Source: Nematostella vectensis
Lineage: Eukaryota; Cnidaria; Anthozoa; Actiniaria; Edwardsiidae
Length of the DNA stretch: 64,000 bases
Assembly: GCF_932526225.1 (NCBI RefSeq)
Contig: NC_064048.1
Span: 7,729,015 to 7,793,014 of the forward strand
Direction of reading: 5' to 3'
The position numbers were made by a program, and so were the translations under genes. The notes beneath the pieces are model-generated. The model was not told the DNA's origin. It ran no database searches and saw nothing but the letters and a program-made list of their open reading frames with translations. Each line of letters opens with the position of its first letter. Position 1 is the stretch's first letter. Below, one piece after another: positions 37,501-48,100 of this stretch.

Positions 37501-40500
37501 CTTCACCATGCCTTACCTTACCTTCACCTTGCCTTACCTTACCTTTACCATGCCTTATCTTACCTTCACCATGCCTTACCTTACCTTTACCATGCCTTAC
37601 CTAACCTTCACCATGCCTTACCTAACCTTCACCATGCCTCACCTTACCTTCACCATGTCTCTCCTTACCTTCACCATGCCTTACCTTACCTTCACCATAC
37701 CTTACTATACTTACCTTTACCTTTACTATACGTCACCTTCATCTTGTCTTCACCATGCTTCACCTTACCCTCTTCATGCAATACATCCTCACAATGCTTC
37801 ACCCTACCCTACCTTTGGTTACATATCCTTACCTTAACTTTAGCTTAGCTTACCTTTACCTTAATCATCCCTTAACTTTTATTTTCCATGCCTTACACCT
37901 TAAGTTCATCATACCTTTATGTTTCAGTGGAACGCTCGAGGACGCGACGGCAAGATTTTGCATCGCTTGTGTGGTAGAAGGCTTTGAATATCTTCACTCT
38001 AAAGGAATCGTATACAGAGACCTAAAAGTACGAGTTAGGGGAGTAGCATAAAAGTTTACTTAAACCCGGAGAAACATGTTCTTATCAAGGAAGAAGGGGG
38101 CAGGGTTACGTGTTTGTACATTGACAAGTTGACCGGGCTTGTATTTTAAGTCAGAAGTCTCGAATTTTTTTTATTTACTACTAGTCCTACCTCATCCAGC
38201 GTCTAGTTGGCGTCAAGCGAGATATCAGCCCCCCTTTTTCTTTAAACTGAAAATAAGCAAGTAATCTTTAATTTTATCACCAGCCAGAAAACCTCCTTTT
38301 AGATGCTAAAGGCTACGTCAAATTGGTAAGAAAATCTATATTAAAATGGAATTAATCACAATACCAAAACAGAGTAAAAATATGGTTCTGATGACTATTT
38401 TGATGAACTATATTCAAATGGAAATTTTGGTGGTTGGTATGCGACGGCAAGAAGAACCTGACAAGAAATGATTCCATGCCAAATAAGCACCGATTTACCG
38501 TCCCGTTGACTACATGGGTTTTAAACATTATTTTTTGTCCAGGTGGACTTTGGATTCGCCAAGAAGATCGGCTCTGGTCGCAAGACGTGGACGTTTTGTG
38601 GAACCCCTGAGTATGTTGCACCTGAGATAATTCTGAATAAGGTAATTAACTATAATGTAGATATTTCAAACCTCCTACTACCTGCACCAAGATCATTTTC
38701 CTTGGATGTTCAATTTTTCACATTTGCCGAGCGAATTTTACCCCCCAAAACAACTTTTCATAAGTTACATTTTTGACGGTCTTATACATGTCTTCATCTC
38801 CTGATGTCCCGCGCGCTACAGTAGAAGTGCCTTAAAAGAGGTACCTCATTTCTTCTGTCAGGGAGGCCGGGTAACGCCAACTTAAAAGGCAAATGCGTTA
38901 CACGGTTTTCGCATATCGACTATACTTTCTTAATTATACTTTCTTTAAAGCCTTTTGGGCCAATAATAGCCTCCCTCTTCAGGAAACACCCCCTCGCCCT
39001 AGCCCCCTCTCGAGTTATATCTAAGCGTGCTGCAGGTTTCCCGGTTATAACGATTTGACCATCAATGACTTTGTGTGACTTGTATGGCTTATATATGAAA
39101 TTTTAAGGTGTCTTGAGTTGAATACTTCCCTCCCCCCTCTCCCCTGGGTTTTTAGTGAACACACTCCTACTAATTTCTATTTTTTACTCGCAAGAAAAGA
39201 GTTTTAGATAAACATATCTTAATGAACAAGACATCTTAGGGCATTAACTGCTTTAATAAATAAACAAAAGCCATAAGTCTGTGCTACTTTTTAACACAAA
39301 GGAGATAAACATCCAAATTATCAATATTATTTTTGTTAATATGGTTGAAATGGATAGCGTCTTTCTATCAGCAGAATTCGATCGGCTGGCACTTAAGTTT
39401 CGGACTATTTCTCTTCTTCTCTGCCTTCGTCGACCACATTTGCTTGCTTGAATCCATTTGTTCTACTTATGACTTGTCTGTACATGCTCAGTGTTCGGGT
39501 TTGCCTGCCAGGTATATACCGCGTTACCTTTGAAATGGTTCTCTCTTTTTGAGTCAAAGTCAGTTACAACAATTTTTGGCGTACTAGGGGGACTAGGAGA
39601 GGGTTCTTCATGCTCCAGCTGTTCTTGGATGTATTGCTTGAGGTCATCAAAATGGTAAAAGCACTTGATATTCGGGGAGTCGGAAGCGTTCTTTCGCTTG
39701 CGAAGATCCTCACGTAATTCCATGTTTTTTACCCATTCTATCACGTCTTCGTCAAAACTAAAAGCTGTATTTGGAATTCTTGGAAATGTTCCGTCGTGTT
39801 TTCCTTCTTCAGGATGGACAGTTCCACTTTTGCTCTTCCCTTCACTGATACTCACACTAGTTCTTGAGCGAAATAGCTTTCTTATGCCGTTCATAACGTT
39901 TGGAGCGGTTCAGTGACTCCCTGTCTTTCCAGCTCAGAGGAGAATTAGACTTATGGAGCCTGCATTTTACGGCTGTTTTATAGGAATTTCTGATGACGTA
40001 TTTTGTGCTATTTTGAGGTCTTACCTTGACCGTAACAAAATTAAATATTTATGACTAATCCATGACTAATTGTACTCCTGACCTGCACAGGCTATTATTT
40101 GTTCTAAGGCCACAGCTATAATTGCAAGTTATCATATTAAAAGCCTTTGCGCTTGCCTTGCCCAGCGGGCAATTCATCATAAATAATCATTGCAAAGTTT
40201 TGAAAAGATTATTTCTTTTTTACTGCAAAAGGAGCGAAAAATTAGGTTGGTTCTTGATTAGTTTTTTTTAAGCGAAAATTGATGATAGACGTCATATCGA
40301 GCTAAAGGGTGGGTCACTTCCATGGTGAAAATGACGTCATACGCGTACTTCAATTTCAGGGCCAAGGCTTGTCGAATAGAGCAACCCTTCTATTAACCGG
40401 GTTATGACTTGTTTATTAGACCAGCTTTTTTATTCATGGTAACGGCTTGTTGATTAAGCCCGTTTTTCTTTTATTTTAAGGGCCACATGCCGATTAGATC

Positions 40501-43298
40501 GGCTTTTCCATTTCAGGGTCAGGCGTCGATTATACCAGCTTTTCTGTTCCAGGGCTATTTTTTCAATTAGACCTGTTTTTCTATTTCAGGTCACGGTCGA
40601 TTAAACAGGCTTTTCTATTTCAGGTTCACATCTTCTCAATTTTCTATTCAAGCTTTTCTATTTTCGGGTCACGTGTTGGTTAGACCGGCTTTTCTCTTCC
40701 ACGGTCGACCACGACTTGTCGATTCAACCAGCTTTTCTGTTCCAGATTTTGACTCGTTGATTAAACAGGTTTTCTTTTCCTTTTTTAGGGTCACGACTTG
40801 TCTTCTGACTACTGGTCCCTTGGTATTCTGATATTTGAGCTGCTGACTGGAAGGTATTGAAAATTGAAAAAAAAAAACACTAAAACGAAAATAAATAAAA
40901 AATAAGGTAATCCAGCAATTTCTGTTAGACCTTACGAGCGGGCTTCTACACTTCTCAGAAATCGTGCTTTTATCTGAATGAGGGTTTTTAATAAAGAGAT
41001 CTCATTTATGTGGATGCCCACAGTGCAACGCAAGCTTGGACGTGAGTTCTCGAAGTTCAGCTATCTAAATTAGGCAAATAGTAATCGTCAAATGTAGTTT
41101 AACTAACAAGGCACCCTACACACTGGCACCTCTTTTAAGCGGCCACCCTTAGGGAATGTACTACATGGCCGCATAAGTGGTCGTTAAAGAAAAGTGGTGA
41201 AGCTAAGCAAAATATAAACTGCTAAATGTCCACGCCCTATCAATCTATTATGCCTGTTTTAACATCAACTTGCTTTGTTCGTTCTTTCTTTCATTCATAA
41301 CCTCTTTTCTTTCACATTTTGTCCGTCATTTTCAGTCCACCATTTAGCAGTTCAGACCCTATGAAGACTTACAATATCATTCTCCGTGGCCTCGACATGG
41401 TGGAATTCCCAAAGCGTATCGGGCGAAACCCGCAGAACTTAATCAAGCGGCTGTGTAAAGACAACCCTGTGGAGAGATTGGGCTACCAAAAGGACGGGCT
41501 TAGCGACATCAAAAAACACAAGTATGTAGTAGTGAAGTGAGATGGGCATAGGGCAGTAGAGGACGGGCTTAGGGACAGAAAAAAACACAAGAATGTAGTA
41601 GTGAAATGAGATGGGCCGTGGGCAATAGAGAACGGGCTAACATATAATGTGGGGTGGAGGGGGTGATGGGGGGGGGGGGGGGGCTTGAAGAGCGAGATAC
41701 CCCTTTCGAAAGTTAAATGGTGGTCGACCACTTTGAGATATAAAAACTATAAAGTAAGTTGTAGGTGAACGAGATGGGACGGAGGTGTGGGAGGGGGTGG
41801 ACGGGGAAAGGGACGCATCTTGTTAGTAGAGTTGGGGTCAGTTCAAGTAGAGATTGCGCTACCAGAAAGGTAGGCTTACAAATATAAATAAAATACAAGG
41901 GACCTAGAGGGTGGAGGTAGGACCCTAGAACAAAATGGTACGGAAAGAAAGAGTAGATGGTTGGGCAAAGACACAATCATGTCATTATGTAATGGTGTTA
42001 AGATGAGAGGACCGATTATAGGTTGGTAGAACGAGATAAGACGGGGGTTCTGGAGGAGGGATTAACATAATGGGATAATAGAATGAAATGTGACGGGGGA
42101 CTAGAGGAGGGCTAACGTTGTGTAGGTTGGTAGATGGGACGGGGAAAGAGGGTGACAGGCACAAATGTGATGCTGAAACAAGATAAGAAGGCGGTGTGGC
42201 GGGGGAAGGGACACAAGAATTTAACGGCGTGAACTGATGGGGCGCTAGTAAACACTGGCGTAGGAAGACGCCTAATGTTATCAGTTCATAAGGACTCATT
42301 TCATGGTTATTTTTCTCATAAATGTGGACCTAATAAGGACGAAACAGCTGTCCATGGTTGCCGAACTGCACGGGTAATAGACTGTGCTAGCGTCCCGTCT
42401 TCGTCCGACTGATGTCAATGTGTGTATGCTAGTGTGCTTTTAAAGTCCACATATATTTTTCTCGACAGGTGGTTCCATGGTTTCCATTGGCAGGCACTCA
42501 TCGACGGGACCCTCGAACCTCCAATCAAACCAAAGGTTAATGACTACAACTTTATCCTTTAAAACTAGCCCCATATATCTGCTTATCCGTTGTTGATAAT
42601 AACAATAATAGTAAAAAAAAAACTCGCGCAAATATTGCACGTGATGAATATGTTAAAATAGTCCTCACAATATATTATCTAGCCATCTTAAATAGAGATA
42701 AAAACGTGAACAGTGTAAATGTGCATTGAATGTTTGCTCCGACCAGTAACATACGAAATTTTCAAACAGTCAAACTAAATCGACTCTCACAAATTTCAGA
42801 GCTGGAATACGCTCTCGTTATTCGCCAGAAGACAATAAACATTCCACACTTCTTCACAGATTACGGTCTATTAAAACAAGTGTAAAATTAAAAAATGAAT
42901 AAATTTGGGAAGCCGATCACTATACGAACCATGCTTTAGCCTGAAATGCAGGCGTTCCCGGTTTTTTATAGTGAAAAACCCAGCCTCGAGCGATTCGTAG
43001 CCGCCATCTTGGATTTCGAGCATGCTCAAAATCCAAGATGGCGGGTAAAAAACACCGGGTGAATACCTGCGTTGCAGGCTACTCACGACTGACCACGCAA
43101 CACAGCATAGATCAAACAGAAATTTATTTCCATAAAATGCAAAACAGACTGCATACCCCTAAACTCTGGTCAAATTAATTTATTCATTCCACGTTTTGTT
43201 AGGTCGAGAGCTCAACGGATTACTCCAACTTCGACGTGTACTCCAAAGACATGGACATTCCCCCAGATGAGATGTCAGGATGGGATGAAAATTTCTAA
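25530..43298 (+). CDS. cGMP-dependent protein kinase (19 exons, complete; type II-like)
   Basis: Exons: 25530-25969, 27297-27463, 28840-28953, 29251-29356, 31783-31846, 32570-32647, 33086-33180, 33535-33603, 33786-33863, 34786-34903, 35007-35143, 35873-35962, 37928-38027, 38284-38325, 38543-38641, 40789-40853, 41336-41521, 42469-42535 and 43203-43298. All phases agree, giving 736 aa. Residues about 30-80 form a leucine-zipper coiled coil (dimerisation). KRQAVSGE (117-124) resembles the pseudosubstrate. CNB-A has [10 protein letters not shown] with RTA (224-236); CNB-B has FGEKALL and RTA (348-361). The threonine in each RTA is the cGMP-selective residue. The AGC kinase has GTGGFG, Lys456, YRDLK (Asp550), DFG (568-570) and [10 protein letters not shown]. 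The [12 protein letters not shown] end and [10 protein letters not shown] favour PRKG2 over PRKG1, but no Gly2 myristoylation site exists. It phosphorylates Ser/Thr substrates when cGMP rises. Confidence 0.96.
27560..28197 (-). mobile_element. tRNA-derived SINE with an expanded tRNA head
   Basis: In PKG intron 2, antisense. The minus strand from 28197 reads AGCCCAGGTGGCGCAGTTGG with an A box (TGGCGCAGTTGG). The B box (GGTTCGATTCCCGG) lies near 27800. The body includes GGTTTCTCTCCGGGTTCTCC, a central segment like those of other SINEs. Between A and B boxes an internal 41-bp piece has expanded to 8 copies. Pol III promoter boxes are known for tRNA SINEs; the spacing here would be about tenfold too long. 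The 3' limit is approximate. Confidence 0.8.
27847..28174. repeat. 41-bp minisatellite inside the SINE head, 8 copies
   Basis: Units CCGGGAAACCTGTGGTGAGA followed by GGCACAGGCACTACAGAGCG. Differences are limited to GAGAGG/GAGAAG, CACTAC/CACTTC and one GGTAC variant, so the expansion is young. Confidence 0.95.
30364..30762 (+). CDS. hypothetical 132-aa ORF inside PKG intron 4
   Basis: Single-exon ORF starting [20 protein letters not shown]. Residues about 1-85 are charged and helical (coiled-coil-like). Residues about 98-132 are hydrophobic and small-residue-rich, ending [14 protein letters not shown], like a membrane segment. A CCAAT motif lies near 30280, but I found no convincing TATA box. 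No domain recognised. It is on the kinase strand, so it could be a nested gene, an alternative exon or chance. Its codon use looks more coding-like than the surrounding intron, which is an impression and not a calculation. Confidence 0.35.
   Translation: MKSRTEKMRHIIEEAEKKEKIFGQQLQVNLTDAEDTLAVLDESIVNAAFTNAQLQEEAKWKAQVMQQIYSLQAKEARRQRDEREKTCAWDEIFPPKPKSAVMGVVWGALCAGVKVGCGLLMGYASVVLVAMV
31535..31665 (+). repeat. G-rich minisatellite, potential G-quadruplex
   Basis: About 20-28-bp units of GGAGTGGGTGGGGGGTGCGG with long G runs, in PKG intron 4 about 120-250 bp upstream of exon 5. Many G4-compatible tracts lie on the transcribed-sense strand. Confidence 0.85.
32322..32486. mobile_element. short inverted-repeat element (GGCGTAACCAG family)
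   Basis: In PKG intron 5. The left end CCAGAGGCGTAACCAGAA pairs with the right end CTGGCTACGCCCCTG. The interior is about 130 bp and non-coding, with GGAGGGGCCCAAAGAGCCC. Small MITE-like element; superfamily unknown. Confidence 0.6.
32642..32840 (+). repeat. 22-25-bp repeats derived from the PKG exon 6 donor
   Basis: Exon 6 ends GGATCG at 32647, followed by donor GTATGTAAAGAGCACTTGAT. Diverged copies of GATCGGTATGTAAAGAACAC follow (for example near 32697, 32756 and 32782-32830), so the unit spans the last exon bases and the 5' splice site. Confidence 0.8.
33225..33425 (-). mobile_element. small TIR element (GTAGCAGGGG family), minus copy
   Basis: In PKG intron 7. Contains GAAAATATTTTTTTTGAG, a G run, GGCACAGCCATCATGCCC, ATGCCGGTCATTTATTTT and TTCCCCAGTGCCCCACCCCT, the reverse order of the 5057 copy. 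Confidence 0.65.
35374..35635. repeat. perfect 131-bp tandem duplication
   Basis: GGTACGAGGGGTTTTTAGTC starts at 35374 and again at 35505. The two units appear identical through GTAAACGTAAGGTA. It lies in PKG intron 11 and does not touch an exon edge. Identity implies a very recent event, or possibly an assembly duplication. Confidence 0.95.
36295..37720 (+). repeat. 21-bp array with higher-order structure in PKG intron 12
   Basis: Monomer CTTACCTTCACCATGCCTTAC (21 bp), about 65 copies with TTCACC/TTTACC variants. A distinctive block (ATGCGTAA, CCTTCCTTCACC, ATGCCCTACTTTACC) recurs with its ATG near 36503, 36796, 37110 and 37466. Spacings of 293, 314 and 356 correspond to 14, 15 and 17 monomers minus 1 bp. 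Because 21 is a multiple of 3, all frames stay open, so the long ORFs here are not genes. Confidence 0.95.
39463..39894 (-). CDS. hypothetical 143-aa single-exon gene antisense in PKG intron 15
   Basis: Begins [20 protein letters not shown] and ends [10 protein letters not shown]. No hydrophobic segment or recognised domain. It has a basic N-terminus, a charged middle ([20 protein letters not shown]), a Pro/Ser stretch ([12 protein letters not shown]) and a [11 protein letters not shown] segment. A TATAAAA box lies on the same strand at 39982-39976, about 82 bp before the ATG, with TGACG/CGTCA just upstream (about 39991). The ORF is uninterrupted and not made of repeats. A small nested, intronless gene is the best reading; a retrocopy of an unknown gene is possible. 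Confidence 0.5.
   Translation of the reverse strand: MNGIRKLFRSRTSVSISEGKSKSGTVHPEEGKHDGTFPRIPNTAFSFDEDVIEWVKNMELREDLRKRKNASDSPNIKCFYHFDDLKQYIQEQLEHEEPSPSPPSTPKIVVTDFDSKRENHFKGNAVYTWQANPNTEHVQTSHK
39976..39982 (-). promoter_or_regulatory. TATA box of the antisense intronic ORF
   Basis: TATAAAA read on the minus strand, within CCTATAAAACAG, about 82 bp upstream of the ATG at 39894. This leaves room for a TSS about 25-30 bp downstream and a 50-bp 5' UTR. Position and strand fit; promoter activity is inferred. Confidence 0.45.
40350..40800 (+). repeat. diverged 45-bp repeats derived from the PKG exon 16 acceptor
   Basis: About 9-10 diverged units of CTTTTCTATTTCAGGGTCAC followed by GACTTGTCGATTAGACCAG. 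The last unit is the true acceptor (TTTTTTAG before 40789) plus exon 16 start GGTCACGACTTGTC. Several units keep pyrimidine tract and CAG, giving cryptic acceptors. Confidence 0.85.
41491..41640 (+). repeat. 69-bp duplication spanning the PKG exon 17 end and donor
   Basis: AGGACGGGCTTAGCGACATC starts at 41491, recurs at 41560 (AGGACGGGCTTAGGGACAGA) and, shortened, at 41629, an exact 69-bp period. Unit 1 holds the real exon end and donor GTATGT at 41522. In unit 2 the donor is GAATGT, so it is inactive. Weakly similar GATGGGACGG-rich units continue to about 42230. Confidence 0.9.
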
Positions 43299-45193
43299 TC
43301 AAAATCTGGCCATATATGCTCCCATGGAAACATCATTCTTCAGTCCCAGTTTTATATTTACACTACTCTCTGGAATGCATCTATGAGGACACATGCATAT
43401 CTAACACAGAAAGTGTTCTTTCTTAGCATTGCCTTATATGTACTTGTTAGTCCATATTAGGAAGTACTGGATTTTTCCCATTCACGTATCTCCCGAATAA
43501 GGGGAAATGCTGATCCCTGATCCCTTATCAATTTGAGAATCGGAAAAAAAAACCGTTACCAAACCCGGATCGTTCGGACATATATATTTACCTCACAATT
43601 CCAGGGAAATATTTTAATTTAAAAAACAATCAGCCCTAGCAATATGAAGGTCACCTAAATATGAATACCTTAAAATGGAATCACATCCGCTGTGCTTCAT
43701 CGGTATCGAATATGCAAATCGAATAAAAACGCTACCAGGTTTGGAAACTGTAGTGTTTTATAGCCTTCCCCGTAGGCATCACTAGGTGAAAATCCAAAAC
43801 CAAAGCGAGTAAAAAATCCAGACGCGGGATCTCTGTGGCAAGCAAACGTGTGGGAGAGGGGGCGGGGTTCTTATTAGGTTCGAAAAAAAGAAGAAAGTGG
43901 AATTTTATAAACTTAGATGACGGAAAATAAATTATGCGACAGCAAATTGTGAAAGTACAGTACTCCTAAGGTATTAATGAGAACTGACGTATGATGCAAA
44001 TTAGCTGTATATAGACATAACGCTTTAATGCAAAAGGCCCCAAAAAGTCTTGTGCGTAAACCAGAAGAATAAATACACCAAAAACTGGTGTTTGACTCTT
44101 GACTCTGCCAAATTCTCGTCTTTATGTCTTTAATAAGACTTCTTCAGGGCAGGAGTCTGTCGAAAGTGGGGGGGGGGGGGGGGGGGGTGCCGCCCCTCTG
44201 CCAATCGGTCAATTCCTTATTTGGGGTATTACATCCACTGATATGGAGTTCTCCGCTTCTTTACCGCGCTAGAATTCTGTACGACGAAAATATCCTTGTA
44301 AATTTGATAAGTTCGTGTTCATATCAAGAAAATTAAGCCAAAAATTGTCGTTTTTTGCCAAACGCGGTCACTTCCATATAAGGAAACTAATATTTCCTTT
44401 TTTGGAAAATCTGCATGACTCTTGTAATTTTTATGTTGAGCCCCAGGGGCTTCGTAAACTTAATGACTTGTAACCAGAAGAGAAAAACAGTTACTATGAC
44501 CATCTTTAGTGAGTTGAGAAGGTCCCTGAAAAGAAACTAAGTTTCCTCGGTACCTGACCCCCGAAACGACGAAGTTTTCTTCATATGTCCACCTTTTTAC
44601 CGGAAATCCAATCCCCTAGGATATATTTGGATTTCGTACTGTTAAAATATAGTCAGCAAAGAAGTGTTTGTATGTATGATAAGTGCGCAAACCTAACCAG
44701 AGAAATAATATAATCATAAACCCTGCGAGACTGTGGGATCGTTATGTACAAATAAGTAACGGGACAGCAAATTAGCATAAGTTCGTTATCTGAAAGAACT
44801 TCTATCTGAAATTTTCATGTAATTAAACGTTGAAATTTTGTGCATTGGGCTTTCTCTTTCTTTTTTGTTCTTTCCCGCGTTTTTGGCCCATCCGTGCACC
44901 TAAAATCTAGCATTAGACTGGCAACGCCGTAATACTGATATAATGTTATACAGATGATTTCTCCTATCTTTATAAGCCCTCGGTGATTATTCCCTATTTC
45001 GAAGGTTTTGTGATTGCCAGTATGTTCTGCAAAGATACAATAGGTTCATATGTGGGTAACCTGTGGTGTCGATCGAGCGCGCGTTTATTTCCCGCGCTTT
45101 TCAAAAAACAATTGTATAAAACTACTGTCATTTTTCTGAAAAAGTTCCATTACAGACAACAAAAATGCTTTTGCACTCAAGATAAAAGGAACT
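43299..45193. other. PKG 3' UTR and intergenic spacer to M1AP
   Basis: AT-rich, no gene seen. Dispersed repeat family B lies at about 44340-44600 and a G-run block (about 44166-44188) precedes it. AATAAA-type sequences occur (for example near 43727 and 44070); none can be assigned with certainty. Confidence 0.5.
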
Positions 45194-48100
45194 ATGTCGT
45201 CCACTATGTCTTCAACCAAATTACAAACGAGGTCGGCTTTTATTCGTCAGCCGGGTGAGTATTTCACTGAACCAGTCGATATTTCTACTCGGGGATAAAT
45301 TAGATGTGATGTGATGATATTTTGTTATTATTTAATATTGGGTTTAATGGTCTAAACACACTTATTGATACAATTATATAAGTATGTTTTTTTTCTAAAA
45401 TTATAGCTGATCCACTAAAGATTTTTATAGAGAGGTAACAGGCTTTTTATGTAAGAAGGTAATTTAGAGTTGGATTTGGGGTTCGGTTTTCCTTTCATCA
45501 ATGTGTTGCTTAACGTGTTTTTTTGAGCTCGTCCTAATTTTTTGGGTAGAAGTTTGACAGACATCCAAGATTTTGAGTGGGGTTGTTCATCAGCGAAGTT
45601 TACGATTAGGGGCATACTCTTGAGGGTTAGCTATTTTTGCTGGTTTCGATATTTGTGAAGATTTCTCGAATTCAAACCACCTTTCATTTGAAAAATGCTG
45701 GTTCCTGTTATAAACAGCTGCTTGTCCTTTGGGGCTGTCAATTTAATTCAAATTTTTTTAAAGTGAAACACCAGTTGAAAAATATAGCAACCACGACTGG
45801 AAGTTGCCACATTGACCCATTCATCTTGGCATTTTCTCCTAGCTTTGTATGTAGGTATAATTTTCATTTTTTGAGAGCCCCAAGTTGAATATGAGCAGAT
45901 ATGATTTTGTTTGTGTGTAGGGGGGTGGGGGAGGGGGTGTGTGGCTTATTTGAATCCCTGACCCCTTTTACAAAGAACCCAATTTACAAAGAACTTAGAA
46001 ATGTTCTTTCCCAACAACTAAATAGACATCCAAAATTTACAGATTTAATAGCCCCCCAAAAACACCACAGCATTGTAGCTAAATACATTTATGACTGCTT
46101 TTTAATTAGACAATCTTACTTATAAATATTAGAGAATAATGGCATATGTACATCTTTGTTCATGGCACTCTAGTAAATCTGTCTGTCTGTCTGTCTGTCA
46201 TTCTCCCCTCTACAGGCCCTTGAAAACGCCCTGACTGCACAATATTTTCTATTTTTTACCTTTACAGCTAGAATACTACTAGTGGATTATCAACCCCCAT
46301 TTGATGCAGACAGCTGTGAATATCTTCAACAGTCTCTCACAGACTTCTTCTCTCTTGTGACACACTTGAATGGCCCCAGTCGTGCCCCTCTGTTTGGGCT
46401 CTTTGCACTTGGCAGATATCCAGAGGTGAGTATATGGTCATGATTTTATGGGGGAAAAAAGTATTGAGGGGTGAAGAGGTCATCCATTATTTGTGTCTGT
46501 TTTGGCTTTGCACATGATATTCATAGGTGAGTATTCGTGGTCATATTCAGTATATGGTGGAAAGGGAATGTAATATATTGGTGCACATCTGTTGTGAGAT
46601 AAAGGGTAGTGTTGGGGTCATACCTGTCAACTCTCTTGCATTAGCCGCGAGTCTCAAGATTTTGGACATCTTCTACTGCTCTCCCGTGTGGAGCACCAAA
46701 TCTCTATATCGCTAATATCAACATTTTCAATATTTTCGCTAATATCAACATTTTCTATTAAAATGATTAAAACACTAATTTCCTTGCAAAGTGCAATTTA
46801 TCAAACACCCTCAAGAGATCTATAAGTGGATTTGTGTGTGAGAGCTTTCTGTACTGCAAATGCCTGCAAGGTTATACCCACCCCTCCCCCAAAAAATTCT
46901 TAAGCCTTGAGATTTTCGGAGGTTGACAGGTATGGGGAGTGGAAGGTCATCAGTGTGTCAGGGGTGTTATCTGTAGTGGTATACCTCTTCTTGGACAGCT
47001 CCATGACAAAAGAGTAAGGGAAATGAATCAAAGTAAACAAGTTTTTTCCCCTAGAATCTATTTCAGCTACAACATGTGAAAGGAAACTTTCCACGCCTCC
47101 ATTCAGCACTTGAAGAATTGAGATTCTTTTCAAAGGAAATAACAGCTATAACAAACTCAGCAGGTAAATAAACTTTGTTTTGATTTAATATACACCAATG
47201 TTGTAAACTATGAGGCAGATCACAGATTATGAAAATAAGGGTGGACACAGAAAGTGTAAAAAGGGGTAATGAAGTGTAGGGGAACATGGAGAATAGATAT
47301 GGAAGGGGGAGTGTGTTACAGTAACTTGATACTTTATATATGTTGTTTTTTTACAAAACCAAGATACATGACTTTTACATTTTTTATTAAAAAGAAGGGT
47401 GGATACCCCCTCCCTCACTCATCCTCTATCACCCCTGGGGGTGATCTAAAAGTGGGGCTGTGGATTAAAAATTAAAAGAAAAGAGATGGCTAGAGTAGGG
47501 TAAGGGAGGCTGTAAATTTCTTTATTATATGGATAAGATAGTAAACACACTTTGATTGGCAGATTTTAGCGGGTGAGATTTTCTCATCTCCAGATTTTCC
47601 CAGACCAATGGGTAAGGAGGTTGTAATTTTTTTGGGAAGTTTTGAAATATGGTACCAAAAGCCTTTTTAAAGCTCTTTTTTTATATTATCTTATATCAGG
47701 GCTGTAGTAGAGGTTGGGGCACTGGGGGTATGTGCCCCCCAAAAGTTACAAATGACCACAGGGCTGTGCCCCCCCCCCCCCCCCCCCAATATTTTCTTAA
47801 AGTTTCTATATTGTGTTCCCCAATATATTGAGGCCCCCTATAGAAAATGGGCTAGGAAAAGTGAAATAACTGGCTGGCTCCCAGGCATAAAATGGAGGGT
47901 CTACAATACTTCACATTTTTAAACATGGAAATTAATCCAATTGGTAAGTGTATCCTCCTTATACTGTACTGGTATGCATGAATACTTTTTATTGTTTTAC
48001 TTGTCAAGAGGTCCTTCTTCAAGGCCTACAAGATGCAGTTACACAGTTCAAAAGACATTCACAAAGCCTTAGACAGGTATTTCCAATATAAAAGACATTA

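Noticed and set aside
36483..37837. Several overlapping ORFs of 120-190 codons rich in MPYLTF or PSPCLTL
   Set aside because: They are translations of a 21-bp satellite, open in all frames because 21 is divisible by 3; they lie inside PKG intron 12.
44983..45258. 91-codon ORF overlapping the start of M1AP
   Set aside because: It is in another frame from M1AP exon 1, which alone continues in phase into exon 2 and matches the family.
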